Shown: in pieces, positions 36,301 to 45,939 of the stretch
How positions within the stretch are numbered: the stretch's first letter is position 1
Layout of the letters: every line of letters starts with the position of its first letter
NCBI GenBank assembly: GCA_029204225.1
Contig: CM055092.1
Location: 44,009,343-44,073,342, forward strand
DNA length: 64,000 bases
Direction of reading: 5' to 3'
DNA from: Diphasiastrum complanatum
Lineage: Eukaryota > Streptophyta > Lycopodiopsida > Lycopodiales > Lycopodiaceae
Notes under the pieces: model-generated
Databases searched by the model: none
What the model was told of the DNA's origin: nothing
Seen by the model: only the letters and a program-made list of their open reading frames with translations
Position numbers and translations under genes: made by a program

Positions 36301-37258
36301 TAACAATCTAGATATAGATGAAATCAAGATGGCACTCAAAAGAGAGTTTGAAATTCAAGATCTTGGTAAACTTCATTATATCTTAGGAATAGAGATTATT
36401 AGAACCTCTAAATCTACATTCATATGTCAAGAAAAGTATGTTAACTCTATTCTAAAAAGGTTTCATATGGAAGATTGTAAAGTTGTTTCTACTCCTATGG
36501 AATCAAATGTAAAGCTAACTACAAGAAGTAATGAAAGATCCTTCAAGGACATTACTCTCTATAGAAAGCTAATAGGATATCTTATATGGTTAACCATCAC
36601 AAGACCTGATCTAAGCTTTGTGGCTGGTAAACTAAGTCAATTTATGCAAGATCCTAGTGAGGCTCATTGGAAGCTAGGAAAGAGAGTACTTAGATACATC
36701 TCGGGATCTAGAGATTTTGGCATCTTGTATGGAGGTACTACACCTAACCTTTGTGGATTCTCAGATTCAGATTTTGCAGGTGATCAAATGGATAGGAAGT
36801 CAGCAAGTGCCTTTGCAATCTATCTTGGAGATGGAGTGGTCTCATGGCTATCAAAGAAGCAACCAACTATCTCTCTATCTTCCACCGAAGCCGAGTACAA
36901 GGCATTAACAACATGCACCAAGGAGATTCTTTGGATCAAGAGGATGTTATTGGATCTTCACTTGCTGGAACCAGAGAAGACTCCAATCATACTTTGTGAT
37001 AACCTTTCAGCCCAAAGCTTGGCAAGCAATCCTGTTTTTCATGCAAGGAGCAAGCACATTGAGATTGCTCACCATTTTGTGAGAGATCAAGTCATTGCCA
37101 AAGAGGTGGAGCTTCAACATGTCTCTTCAAAGGAGTGTGTGGCTGATATCTTCACCAAACCATTGGGAAAGGACCTATATTTAATGCATAGATCTAATCT
37201 TGGAATGTGCTCAAAGACTATGTTGAAACTAGCATCCAATGTTGAAGAGGGAGTGTGA
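33305..37258 (+). CDS. Copia Gag-Pol polyprotein
   Basis: 1317 residues without a break. Gag core about 10-200 (NYSTWKVRMESLL start, UBN2-like), Lys/Gly-rich linker, CX2CX4HX4C knuckle at C250, C253, H258, C263. Protease WWIDSGASSHM with D309. Pre-integrase segment with VWHKRLGHPN about 440. Integrase triad D506, D568, E604, spacing D-x61-D-x35-E. Reverse transcriptase with WDMWQMDVTNAFLNG and YVDD at 990-993. RNase H with SDSDFAGD, SLSSTEAEY and the HIEIAHHFVRD region. Gag packs the RNA; the enzymes copy and insert it. The stop codon TGA (37256-37258) lies inside the first five bases of the 3' LTR. All catalytic residues I can check are present. Confidence 0.97.
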   Translation: MASNGGIMLESSERLSSSNYSTWKVRMESLLELNELMDIVAEIEERPLTLQEQQRFDKKAKRALHIIKMNVTNELLKEVGKCQSASEAWNALKKLFESKSTSRVLTLRRQIFSSRQREGESAHAFILRVKSLSDDLACIDENIKDGEIVQVMLNGLLNEHANLVQSFAIQRVLPSVVDLQEILLAEEHRLQSKLDGASLQGGGEEAFFTKGKFKGKGKGKGKWSKGGNFDHDDHSSSSSSTKNNKSKFKCFYCGIKGHFANECYKKKREQGERQGNLTIDEEEHNTCESLVMTSSLLANIDDNDPWWIDSGASSHMTRHKEYFTSLLSYEGEGNIIYTANDGQCDIKGIGTIPISLSTNRKANLENVLYIPSITKNLLSVSQMIDKGLDVEFIGDACLISKCGSLIAQGRRHGKLFKLDACVISNHEGCMAREQLTNQEVWHKRLGHPNFKSLEVMAKKELVLGLPKSLVANNSVCEHCALSKSHRLAYSRSTSRSKEAFQLVHSDIHSSSTTSNGGAKMYATFIDDFSRYTWIYLLKSKDEVFAAFVKFKNEMENQFNTKIKCLRSDNGGEYTSSRFKDFCIAHGIKREMSSPRTPQQNGVAERKNRTLCECAKAMRLHANLAKSFWGEALACANYLCNRWTSASLDGKTPHEVLYGRRPSVKHCRIFGCTCFVNITLDDRTKEDPSSKKGVFVGYSEVSKAYKVYIPSTKKVVISRDVIFHEENVSNVVDVDVDVPTNHHDVQDVLDEDGDATPKQTSRKTQRQRAKPSRLTYDEKGKQVVDNSNLAFLTSFDEPTCVGEAIQKKEWIQAMDHEHQALIKSNTWRLVKLPKDKKAIGCKWIFKIKTNQDGSINKYKARLVAKGYAQEYGIDYDETFAPVAKMVTIRILISLATLYDWDMWQMDVTNAFLNGDLEEDIYMEQPEGYVSHDEPNHVCYLQKSLYGLKQAPRSWYAKLNSFLLSQNFVMSEYDHSLYFRLNENDITLLLIYVDDIILSGGNNLDIDEIKMALKREFEIQDLGKLHYILGIEIIRTSKSTFICQEKYVNSILKRFHMEDCKVVSTPMESNVKLTTRSNERSFKDITLYRKLIGYLIWLTITRPDLSFVAGKLSQFMQDPSEAHWKLGKRVLRYISGSRDFGILYGGTTPNLCGFSDSDFAGDQMDRKSASAFAIYLGDGVVSWLSKKQPTISLSSTEAEYKALTTCTKEILWIKRMLLDLHLLEPEKTPIILCDNLSAQSLASNPVFHARSKHIEIAHHFVRDQVIAKEVELQHVSSKECVADIFTKPLGKDLYLMHRSNLGMCSKTMLKLASNVEEGV
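37244..37253 (+). other. Polypurine tract of the copia element
   Basis: GAAGAGGGAG immediately before the 3' LTR; it also encodes the last residues of the polyprotein. Confidence 0.85.
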
Positions 37259-37908
37259 AAATTGTCAACATTTCCTAGCTAGTTTGAGGCCTAAATTGGC
37301 TAAAATTGTAAATAGTTTTGGTTCTGGAGTTTCACACGTGTGAACCAGGCCACAATGTTTTTATTTACTGTATTTTTTCAGTATGATGAAGTGTCAAACT
37401 TCATACCCTTCAAAATGAGACCATTTTGATGTATTTTGGTCATATAAGCCATTTTTAGCTATTTTTTCTATATAGGAAATATCTAGGGTCAAGTACCTTC
37501 TAGAGAGAGGAGAGAGAGTCATCTTCCTCATCCATAAATAGTAGGGAAGTCGTGGAGAACAGGTTGGAGAAACCTTTTGTATGCTTCATTGAGATCAATA
37601 GATCATTGTCATTGTTTCTTCCTCCATTGAGAGCATTGTTGTGTGTATTGTCTTCAAGCTATTGTGTATGATCTTAGGTGCTTTCCAAAAGTGGTAGGCT
37701 GATGTATTATGGACTGTATAATGCTATTTTGGGCCGCACTTGATGTTTATGGAAGTTTCCATTTGTGATAAATGCTTTTTGATCAAGTTCTTTGCATTCT
37801 AGGTAGCATAGAATGTGTTGCCAATTCCTAGCTTATGTAGTTTGGAGTGCAAGCATTCAAGCCAATGATCTTGGAGTTTAGATCCACTTAGGATCTGTAT
37901 TTTTCACA
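37254..37908 (+). repeat. 3' LTR of the copia element
   Basis: 655 bp, TGTGAAAATTG to TTTTTCACA, followed by the AACGA target copy. Confidence 0.95.
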
Positions 37909-37913
37909 AACGA

Positions 37914-39448
37914 CAACGAAATGACTCAATGTTTGCAAATGATGGATGACTAGCCTGTTTCTTGGGCTAGTTTCATTTGCGACATCGCCCACTAGATGCA
38001 AGCAGGAAGTCAAAAGTTGGAAAGGGCAATTTTAGGGGAGATCTTCTATAGCAGTTGGTCTTCATTTTGGGACGGCCACCTTCGGAACTGAAACTCACTG
38101 AGCATGGGTGATATCCAGTATCAGTTGGGTTTTTCCTCAAAGGGGAAAAGACTAGGATCCTCTTCAGAGATTGGCAACAAGTTGGATCGAGCCATAATCC
38201 TAGCAGATGGGAAGCAAAATGTTAGAAAGGCTTTTTGTCCAAAGAACTCTACTCTAAGTCCGATCAGCTGATTTATTAAGTGGAGGGGAACTATCACACA
38301 CACCTCTCTCTTGGGGCAAATTTTAAATGAAAGTTGATCAAAATGGGGGCAAATTCAAGGTACTAGCCATACTCACACGAGGAGACTGGCGAACTTTGGA
38401 CCTAATAAGTTGACAAGTTTTTGTTTTGGAAAGGAAAGTTTGTTATAGGCTTTCTCTGGACCAGCAATGATGAGGAAACATATGAGTACGCTGGCTTGTG
38501 TTACGTGTAAGGCAGCTGATCAATGAAGGAACTGTGAAAGTTGAGTCTTGCATGAGAGACTTGGTATTTTGAACGGACGCTAAGGGACAGTTCGCGTTGA
38601 GATCGGATTAGTGCAAACTCTGGGTGCATGTTTCTGATTCAAAGAGAGCTACTTGAAGCCAAGCTCGATGTACACTTCTTGTTTTGACTGTGAGGCAACT
38701 AACCAGTGATGGAATTGTGAAAGTCAAGTTTTGCGCGACGGACATGGTGCTTCAAACAAACGCGAAGAGATAGTTCGGATGCGGATCAAACTGGTGCGAC
38801 CCTTTGGCTTTCCACGAGGTCAATGGTTACATTTGGGCTAATTTAGAGAGCTACTTCAAGCTAAGTGAGAGGTGCATTGCGGAGTACTCAATCTTTGCCT
38901 ACCTTAAAGAGCCAAGATGGAAAAGTATCAAGATCAGGCTTGGGCAAGGAAAGAAATCAAGGTGCAGAAGCATTGAGGCACGGAGTGGACCACAAAGTGG
39001 GCAATCAAACGATAAATCCTTCGGCTCAGGGAGCCTTGATACATGTGCGGAACTGAACAAATCTGGAGCTCAGGGAGCTCAACACAAAGTGCATCAAGGA
39101 CAAATCAGGAGCTCAAAGGAGTTCCAAAGTCGAAAGTCAGAAGCGACAGGGGCGAACATTTCAAAGAAAGGCCTCTGTCACTAGTTAATAAGGTTCTCGG
39201 ATTTTACGAAAGCGATATCAAATCTATGCTTTTCCCAGACAAAGATATATTTTCAAGTTATGTAATTCTTCAGTACAAAGAGCTGAGTCTCTGACTTGTG
39301 GTGTGCCAGCTTCAATGTTAATAAAAAGTGGCCAGTAAATTGAGTACTGTGCCAAGTAGCTTAAATGTATAGTTATTTTAATTGGGAGACACCTTTACTT
39401 TAATCTGACATCTGATGAGGACATTAGATTTTATAAAGGTGGGGTGGA
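37914..39448 (+). other. 3' internal region of C, no protein recognised
   Basis: Continues the second unit of the tandem duplication and the rest of the B-family internal part. It holds about 90 bases (near 38717-38812) absent from B1. Ends in AAAGGTGGGGTGGA before the LTR. Confidence 0.7.
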
Positions 39449-40693
39449 TGTTGTAAAGCTACCTTTACAAGCTTTACTTTCGGCGCCATCGGCGCCAGCT
39501 ATGTCCTCGGAGCCAGCAGCGCCCCTGCCGCTCCTGGCGCCAACGGCGCCGGCGTCGCTCCCGGCGCCACTGTGACCAGAATCCAGCCGGCGCCAAGTTC
39601 CTATGGCTGAAAATCTTTGATCGGTTCTAGCGAAGTCCAGAGAGCTCAGATCGATGTGCAATCACCTCACACGATCTAGGCATGATTGAAGGAAGCCTGG
39701 GGATCAATAAAATCTAGAGAGAGAAAATGACTTTCTAGAAAGAGAAACTCCTAGAGAGAGAAAAAGGTGTTTTACCAGCTTGGGTAGAGTGCTTGGTATG
39801 AGGGGGGGTGCCGAATCACACCAATACTATAGGGGAGTGCGGGTTGCGACTCAGGGCGAGCTCCAACCAAGTCTCAGCCTCCTTTGCTGGAATGTTGTCA
39901 TGGCTCTCGCCTTGGCATGCTAGCGCCCCGGAGACTAGGGTCGGTCACACACTTGAAATGTAACCTTCTCAGATTTATCAATAAAGTGGGATTTTTCTCA
40001 AACTGACTCTGATTACCTTCTGGGTTTCATTGTTCGGTAAAAGCGCCAGTTATAAGGCCGCTTTCAAAATTTTTAACTTGGCACATAGCTGAGGGTCGTA
40101 TCTCGGGACGCCAGCGGTATGCCGTTGGGACCATTCGGTCCGTGGCGCCAGCGGTATGCTGTCGGGACCATTTGGTCCAGGAACTGGTTGTTTCCATATC
40201 TGTCGCGGCTTGTGGTTCTGAGTGTTCCTTGCATGAACGTGAATGGGTTAAGCTCTTGGGGAACGGGCTCTAACCTGTCGGCTGAGTTGGATGGCTTGCT
40301 TGGGTGGACGTTACCTGTTTATGGCTGTCCAGTCTGGCGTGGCGCTAGGTTGGCTTCCAGCGCTCGTGACGAAGCTTTCAGTTGGTTAAGTATGATGTAA
40401 GTCAGACCACTTGCTTGGAATGGATGTTACTCGTTTGTAACGAAGCTTCGAGTTGGTTAAGTTTGATGTATGTCGGGCGGCTTGCTTGGAGGTAAGTCAC
40501 CCACGTCGGGACCCCCGATCTGGCATGGCGCCAGGTTGGATCTCAATGTTGGTTTTCGGAACTTCAAGTTGGTTAAGTCTGATCATTGTTTGTGAGTTGG
40601 CTGCTTGTATGTCAAGTGGGTTTGGATGGCAAGAGTTGAAGGCTGGGAAGCTAAGTCGTGGTTCCCGGCTCCCTTTGGGATGCCTGCGCTACA
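39449..40693 (+). repeat. 3' LTR of C
   Basis: 1245 bp with the same ends as the 5' LTR. It has six GGCGCC palindromes near the tip where the 5' LTR has four, so the two LTRs differ in this cluster. Confidence 0.92.
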
Positions 40694-42697
40694 CTACCAT
40701 TCCCATCACAGCTGCCTAGGCCGCCTCACCCCCGCACACCGAAGCAACCTCACCCAACACACAGTTCTTCATGGATATGTTCGATGATTCCCACCCCCTT
40801 GGGGCCACTGAAATCTTTGAAATGCCCCCAAGCCCAGTTCCCTTTGAACTCCAATCCCCTAGAAGAGGATTCGGACATATCCATGAATCTACTGTTGGTG
40901 TCGAAGATGCCAGTCATCAACCACCCACACAGGGTAGCCCAGCCACACTTCGAGTCGTCACAGCTGTAAGTCCCCAAAGCAGTTCGACGCCACGGTGCCT
41001 GAAGGGTTTGAATAAGGGGATACTTTTGAAGAAGAAGAGACCTTGGCACCTATTCCACGCCTACCAAGGACAGTACCATCAGGGTCTCCTGTTGCTGCCA
41101 CCTCCATGACTGTCGATTCTGGTGATGCTCTAGGGTTAGTTTCAAGCCTTGGGCAAGTGATCCAGTCTATGCTAGATAAGAAGAAAAAAATTGAACAGAA
41201 GATCTCTGATCTAGGATCCAAAAACACTCCAGAAAATTGTCCAGCTGGATCGAGAGGTGAAGATAGCCAAGCAACATGAAGAAAAGGCTGAAAGCAAAAA
41301 AAAATTGGCCCAACAACAAGCTGATCGCTTGGAAACCTACATCAGCTCCCTGCAAAATGCCCTGACAACCGCACAGGATCAGGTAGATAAGGTAGTGCAA
41401 GAAAGCAATAGGTGCAACTGTTGAAGGGGCAATTACAGATGGCCGAACAAGATCGCACACGGCTTCAAGGTGAATTGGATGCGACCACCCTTGAGCGTGA
41501 TGCCTATCTGCAAACGCAAATACCCGATCATCCGGTCACACCGACGAAGATTGCATATTTGTTCAAGAAAGTGGAAACATACAAAGTGGCCCTTCAGGGA
41601 TTCCAAGGCCGCTTTGATAGGTTCAAAGGAGCAGCTTCAACCGAGTTGGCAAAGGCAAAAGAGACCATCAATGCCTACAAAAAGCCCGTCGCTCAAGTGT
41701 TGGACAAATCCCCATTTCGGTCATGCCACAATTCTCCCCTTCACGCCAAGAAGCTGTAGAAATGGATACAGGGGTTGATTCGAGCATGGACCAGGGGGGA
41801 GCTCCAGATCTAGCAGATCAACCGCCAACCATATCCGCCGTACAAGCGGGTCCATCCTCATCAAGGACAAGCCATTTATTCAGAAGGCCCATCAACGTCG
41901 AGGACCAGATCCAGACCTTTTTAAAGCAGCATCTACATGAGTCCTCGTGTGGTGGATGGGTTCTCAGATTTAAGACCTCCGAGATCGAGACCGACAAAGA
42001 ATTGGACAAAATACTTGCACTGGCAGAGCAGCCGGCATGGAGAATCACGATTTTTGAGAAAACTTCAAAATCAATTAGGAGTTACGTCGCCAGCCCTCGC
42101 CAATTGCGGGTAGATCCTTATTACGTGCCAATGCCGCGAAGACATAAATGGAAAGATTTGGGATTGACTATGGACAAAATCACCATCCATACGCCCAATT
42201 GGCCAATGATCCATCAACCTTACAGCTGGAACATTTCAGTGGACTTCCGCCGTGCCTTGCAAGCATATCAGAGAGAGTATGTCCACTCTCCACATCCACC
42301 GATGCGACAATCGACAATGTTTGCAAAAGATCTAACTTTGTTGGCGTCAGTGGCAACCAAATGGGACGATTGCCTTCCTACCCTGGCATTCGACCCAAAT
42401 AAGCCGATGGCCTCAGAGCAAATCAAAGATCAGCTGCCGATTGCTCGACTGTATTTCCGTGTGGCTATGATGGGAGGCTCTTGGGAATCCCGCTTCACCT
42501 CATGGACAACTTCCAAGTGGATTTCCGGAGCCCACCGTTGTTTCCTGCCGCATAATTTGGATTTCAATACTGCATGTCGACTTTATGGAGAAGGTGCAGT
42601 ATCATTTAATTAAGATTTGACGCGAAGCCATTAAAATTTCCCAATAACTGCATATTGCAGGTGTTGTGGGACCACCACCAGTTTTGGTGGGGGATAC

Positions 42698-42842
42698 TGT
42701 TGGAGGGTTTGCGGATCCCAAGGCAACCCTAAGCCTAGTTAATAAGCGAGAGGGATTTGGCACCCTGCGTGTATAAGTCCAACCCAATGATCACATATTT
42801 ATCTGATTAATTAGAATGTTAATAAAAGGACTTTAGGCCTTT
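42698..42842 (+). repeat. 3' LTR of D, left piece
   Basis: Begins TGTTGGAGGG after GGTGGGGGATAC. A hairpin (CCACCA...TGGTGG) lies just upstream near 42673-42691. The LTR is cut at CCTTT by element A2 and continues at 49837. Confidence 0.65.
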
Positions 42843-43997
42843 TGTTGCGCCGGCGTCTCAAAGGGCGCTGGGACTTGAGCGGTTTCTCCAACACGCGCTT
42901 AAGTCTAACATTCATCCATCATGCACTTACGTAAAAGCCAACTCAGGAACGTAACAAGCTTAACCATTCAGACTTAAGAAAACTGGAATCCCAACCAACC
43001 CAAAAGCCAACTTAGAATCTGTTCCCAAAAGGTAACCAAAGGCAAAGACAAGCCACACATGAAACCCAAGGCATAGTGATCGCCAAACTGACCAATTGGC
43101 ATAGCGGCAAGCCCCATGTCGATGACAGAGACCCTTAGGCGCCAGCGACGCAAAAAGGTTGTAGTAAGGGTCCTTCCACTTGGACCAGTCCTGGAGGCGA
43201 AACCGAAATGGTGATCATCCCCAAGGATCAACTTTATTAGATTTGGAAGAGGCTACATTCATACATAGACTGACCGGTCTCGAGGCCACCAACACGTGCT
43301 GGGCATTGTGCCTGGCTCGTGCTGGTAGAGGGAGCTGAGACCTGGCGATTGGATTCCTGGCGCTGGTTGAGCTGCCCAAGTTTCTGTCTGCCGGACTCCC
43401 CCTATAGTTCTGCTGTGATTCGGCGCACCCCCTCTGGTTTGAAACATAGTGCTTTTTGGTAAAGCACACTTTTTAGGACTTAGTTTTTATTTTGCTGATT
43501 AAGCCTGGCAAGCCTGGCAGAATCAGTCTGGCTCCCGGTCATGGGTCCCTACTTTCAATCACTTGAGAAGTGGAGAGCACAAAGACTCTATAAGCCTTTT
43601 TGGTGGAGGAATATCCAACTATGATCCCTTTGCTAGAGCATGGATCATCCTTCTTCCTTGTTTCCAAGGGAATATGTGTAAAGAAAATAGTGCCAAATAC
43701 TCTAAGGTGATTAACCTTAGGCTTCTTTTTTAATAAGAACTCTTATGGTGTCCTTCCTCCAAGAGCAAGATGTGGGAGCCTATTGAGAGCCGTCCCGGCG
43801 GCCGAATCAACTTGCTTTCCTGACTAGGCCATGACTTGAGCTCCAGAGCTAGCTCATGACTTTGTGACTACTTGACTGGCTCACCATAGGTCGGAGGCTC
43901 AGTCCTTGACGTTCTAACTTACTCTGGGACCTTAGAGAGTGTCACCTCTTTGAGTCTTACAGGGCACACTGGGTGCACCCGAGTCAACTTTACAACA
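42843..43997 (-). repeat. 3' LTR of A2, with insert
   Basis: 1155 bp because of the copia-derived insert at 43550-43786; otherwise collinear with the other A LTRs. Ends TGTTGCGCC and TTTACAACA on the plus strand. Confidence 0.9.
43550..43786 (-). pseudogene. Copia integrase fragment inside the A2 LTR
   Basis: Read on the minus strand this 237-bp segment encodes the C-terminal part of a copia integrase: a GRTP(stop)EFLLKKKP stretch, VNHLRVFGTIFF, IPLETRKKDDP, GIIVGYSSTKKAYRVF and a VIESR end. One in-frame stop replaces a residue. It belongs to a different copia lineage from the element at 31480. It has no LTR or tail of its own, so it was captured as a fragment. Confidence 0.85.
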
Positions 43998-44265
43998 TCC
44001 TCCCCTCGTTTGAGAAAGCTGATGTCCTCATCAGGGCCAAACTAGAACCTAAGAATCATGGCACGGGCTTAATTCACCGGCCAGACTTTAGTCACATATA
44101 CAAGGGCACGGGCTTGATTTACCGGCCAAAGGAAACCAACTGTAAAGCGGAGTAATGATATTGTGTTTTACACCCAGCACAGGAAAAGTGTGGATCTAGT
44201 TCACTTACGTAAAACCTGTGTGAAGCTGCTGCACTTAGACATCAGACTGAAGCTCACTCCTCGAT

Positions 44266-44397
44266 AAGAAATGCGGCTTACTTTATTAACATGAAAGAAA
44301 AAGGTACTTACGGCTCCCTTCAGCCTCAGATATGTCGTTTTCATCGCACATCTGGATGAGTCCCCTAGGACTCTAGATATTTCGTTTGGTCGTCCAG
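44266..44397. repeat. Left arm of a 132-bp inverted repeat in A2
   Basis: Reverse complement of 45808-45939. It is the normal tail of the gag-protease frame and the sequence after it; the partner is the misplaced copy. Confidence 0.9.
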
Positions 44398-45807
44398 GTT
44401 GAGCTCCTTGAGCTCTGCATCGGCACTTAGATTCACCTTTGATGTAGAAACTGCAGACAATGTTGGCTCCATTTGACCTCGCGTCAGCTGGTTTGTCACT
44501 GTTGGATGTCCTTCGTTAAAGAAGTGAGCTTTCATTTGGTCTCACAAGGTAAGCTCCTTGAGCTCTGCATCGGCACTTGAATTCACCTTTGATGTAGAGA
44601 CTATAGGCACTGTTGGCTCCATTTGTTCCCGTGTTAGCTGGTCTGTCATTGTTGGCTGTCCTTCGTTAAATAGGTGAATGAGATTGGGAGGAATGGTTGG
44701 CTCAGGTTCATTTGTGTTGTTCTTTTCTAGTTGGTCCCCTGGCACAGCTCTGATGACACAAGGTCTCCTACCATTATATAATAACACAAGGTTAACCCCT
44801 TTTGCCAAGAAGGCCACCACATGTTTGTTAAACCAGCTTAATCCCAAAATAGCGTCGAAGGCATCCATCTTCAAGATTGTGAATGTTAGTCGATTCTTCT
44901 AGGCTCCCAGAGAGATTGGTAAGTTGGTTGCCAATCTACAAGTGGTCATTGTACCTTTCGCGGTCTCCACACAAATAGGAGTCACATTTTCTTCACATTG
45001 GATGTCCAATTTCCATGTCAGTTTTTCTGACAAGTAGTTATGTGACGCCCCTAGGTCTACCATGAAGTAAATGATCCTGCCTTGAATACAGCCTTTCAGG
45101 TACAATAACTTGGATCCTCTCGCAGGAGTCGCCATAAGATGTTCACGATAAGCCGCGAGTGCCCCTATCTGTTGCAAGGCATTCAGGTCAGACTCCGTCA
45201 AATCCATTTCTGGGTCCTCTTCATCATCTTGTTCACCATCTTCTTGATCAAATGCCTCTCTCTCCATCCTATCAAATCCTTCAATGGCAGCCATGATTTG
45301 CTTATTCAATGGTTTGGGACATGACCTCCAAGAGTGACCTTGCTGATGACAGTTGAAGCAACGCATGGAACTACCCACTGTTGGTGAGATGTTGCTGTAA
45401 CTAGTTGAAGGTCCAACATTGTTTCTTCTCTGGAACATGTTCCCTCCATTGTTGCCTTGGTTGCCAAACCCTGTTTTTGTTGGGAATTTGTTCACGCTAC
45501 TCGAGGCTTGGTTGCCATTTGGAGCTGAGTCCCCCCTTGAAAAGAAGCTCGGACTCGGTCTGGATCCACTAAATACTCTTATTGAGGTTGTGGGAGTAGC
45601 TGGTGCCAATGTGCTCTCATAATCACAAACCATTTCAGCCGCTCGAATAGTTGAATTGAAATCATGGGGCATGTAGCTGTCTATCGCACGTCGGGTCCAA
45701 GATTGCATTCCAGACAATAGGTAATGAGTTTTGTCCGCCTCGGACATATCTTCAATAACCCATACAGTCTGTTTGAATTTATTGAGGTACTCTCGCAATG
45801 ACCCTTT
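44365..45807 (-). pseudogene. Second, partial gag-protease copy in A2
   Basis: Begins in the middle of gag at QKGSLREYLNKF (plus-strand 45807) and runs through knuckle CFNCHQQGHSWRSC and VDLGAS to the normal C-terminal repeat. Stops occur after LPISLGA (44899) and after LKELTL (44542). The upstream gag half is missing, so it cannot be expressed alone as a full protein. Confidence 0.88.
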
Positions 45808-45939
45808 CTGGACGACCAAACGAAATATCTAGAGTCCTAGGGGACTCATCCAGATGTGCGATGAAAACGACATATCTGAGGCTGAAGGGAGCCGTAAGTA
45901 CCTTTTTCTTTCATGTTAATAAAGTAAGCCGCATTTCTT
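45808..45939. repeat. Right arm of the inverted repeat in A2 (misplaced copy)
   Basis: An inverted copy of 44266-44397 placed between the two gag-protease copies. Both junctions are abrupt: one joins CTTTCTGGACGACC, the other joins GCATTTCTTGAGTGGG. Confidence 0.9.

Larger units (their letters stand above)
31480..37908 (+). mobile_element. Nearly intact Ty1/copia retrotransposon
   Basis: 6.43 kb, flanked by the target duplication AACGA (31475-31479 and 37909-37913) and inserted in element C. LTRs 31480-32132 and 37254-37908 differ at roughly nine places by eye, so insertion is recent relative to the other layers. Primer site at 32133, a 1.16-kb leader, one 1317-codon gag-pol frame, polypurine tract 37244-37253. 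Domain order protease-integrase-reverse transcriptase-RNase H is that of copia. All parts needed for transposition appear present. Confidence 0.96.
29211..40693 (+). mobile_element. LTR element C, B family, non-coding, carrying a copia insertion
   Basis: Second B-family element, flanked by the target duplication CTACC (29206-29210 and 40694-40698). 5' LTR 29211-30428, primer site 30431-30443, leader array, tandem 248-bp duplication, copia insertion 31480-37908, rest of the internal part 37914-39448, 3' LTR 39449-40693. No coding region of its own. Without the copia element it is 5.05 kb and collinear with B1. Confidence 0.92.
28250..42613 (+). pseudogene. Large second ORF of element D, function unknown, split by element C
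   Basis: Starts probably at ATG 28250, with a stop at codon 8, then open to 28873. After several frame breaks it runs to 29210 and resumes at 40694-42613. N-terminal part (28322-28873): a globular segment with FITLAFNTWKEEKSKFYITL, faintly like the N-terminal domain of putative plant transposon proteins; this is a weak impression. Middle: proline/serine-rich and acidic (40771-41110). Then a long Q/E/K-rich coiled coil at 41230-41690 with one frameshift near 41417. C-terminal part (41723-42613, open for 296 codons) has a well-formed globular composition with many Trp and no motif I recognise. About 950 codons in all. It sits where some plant gypsy elements carry an extra 3' ORF. Confidence 0.5.
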
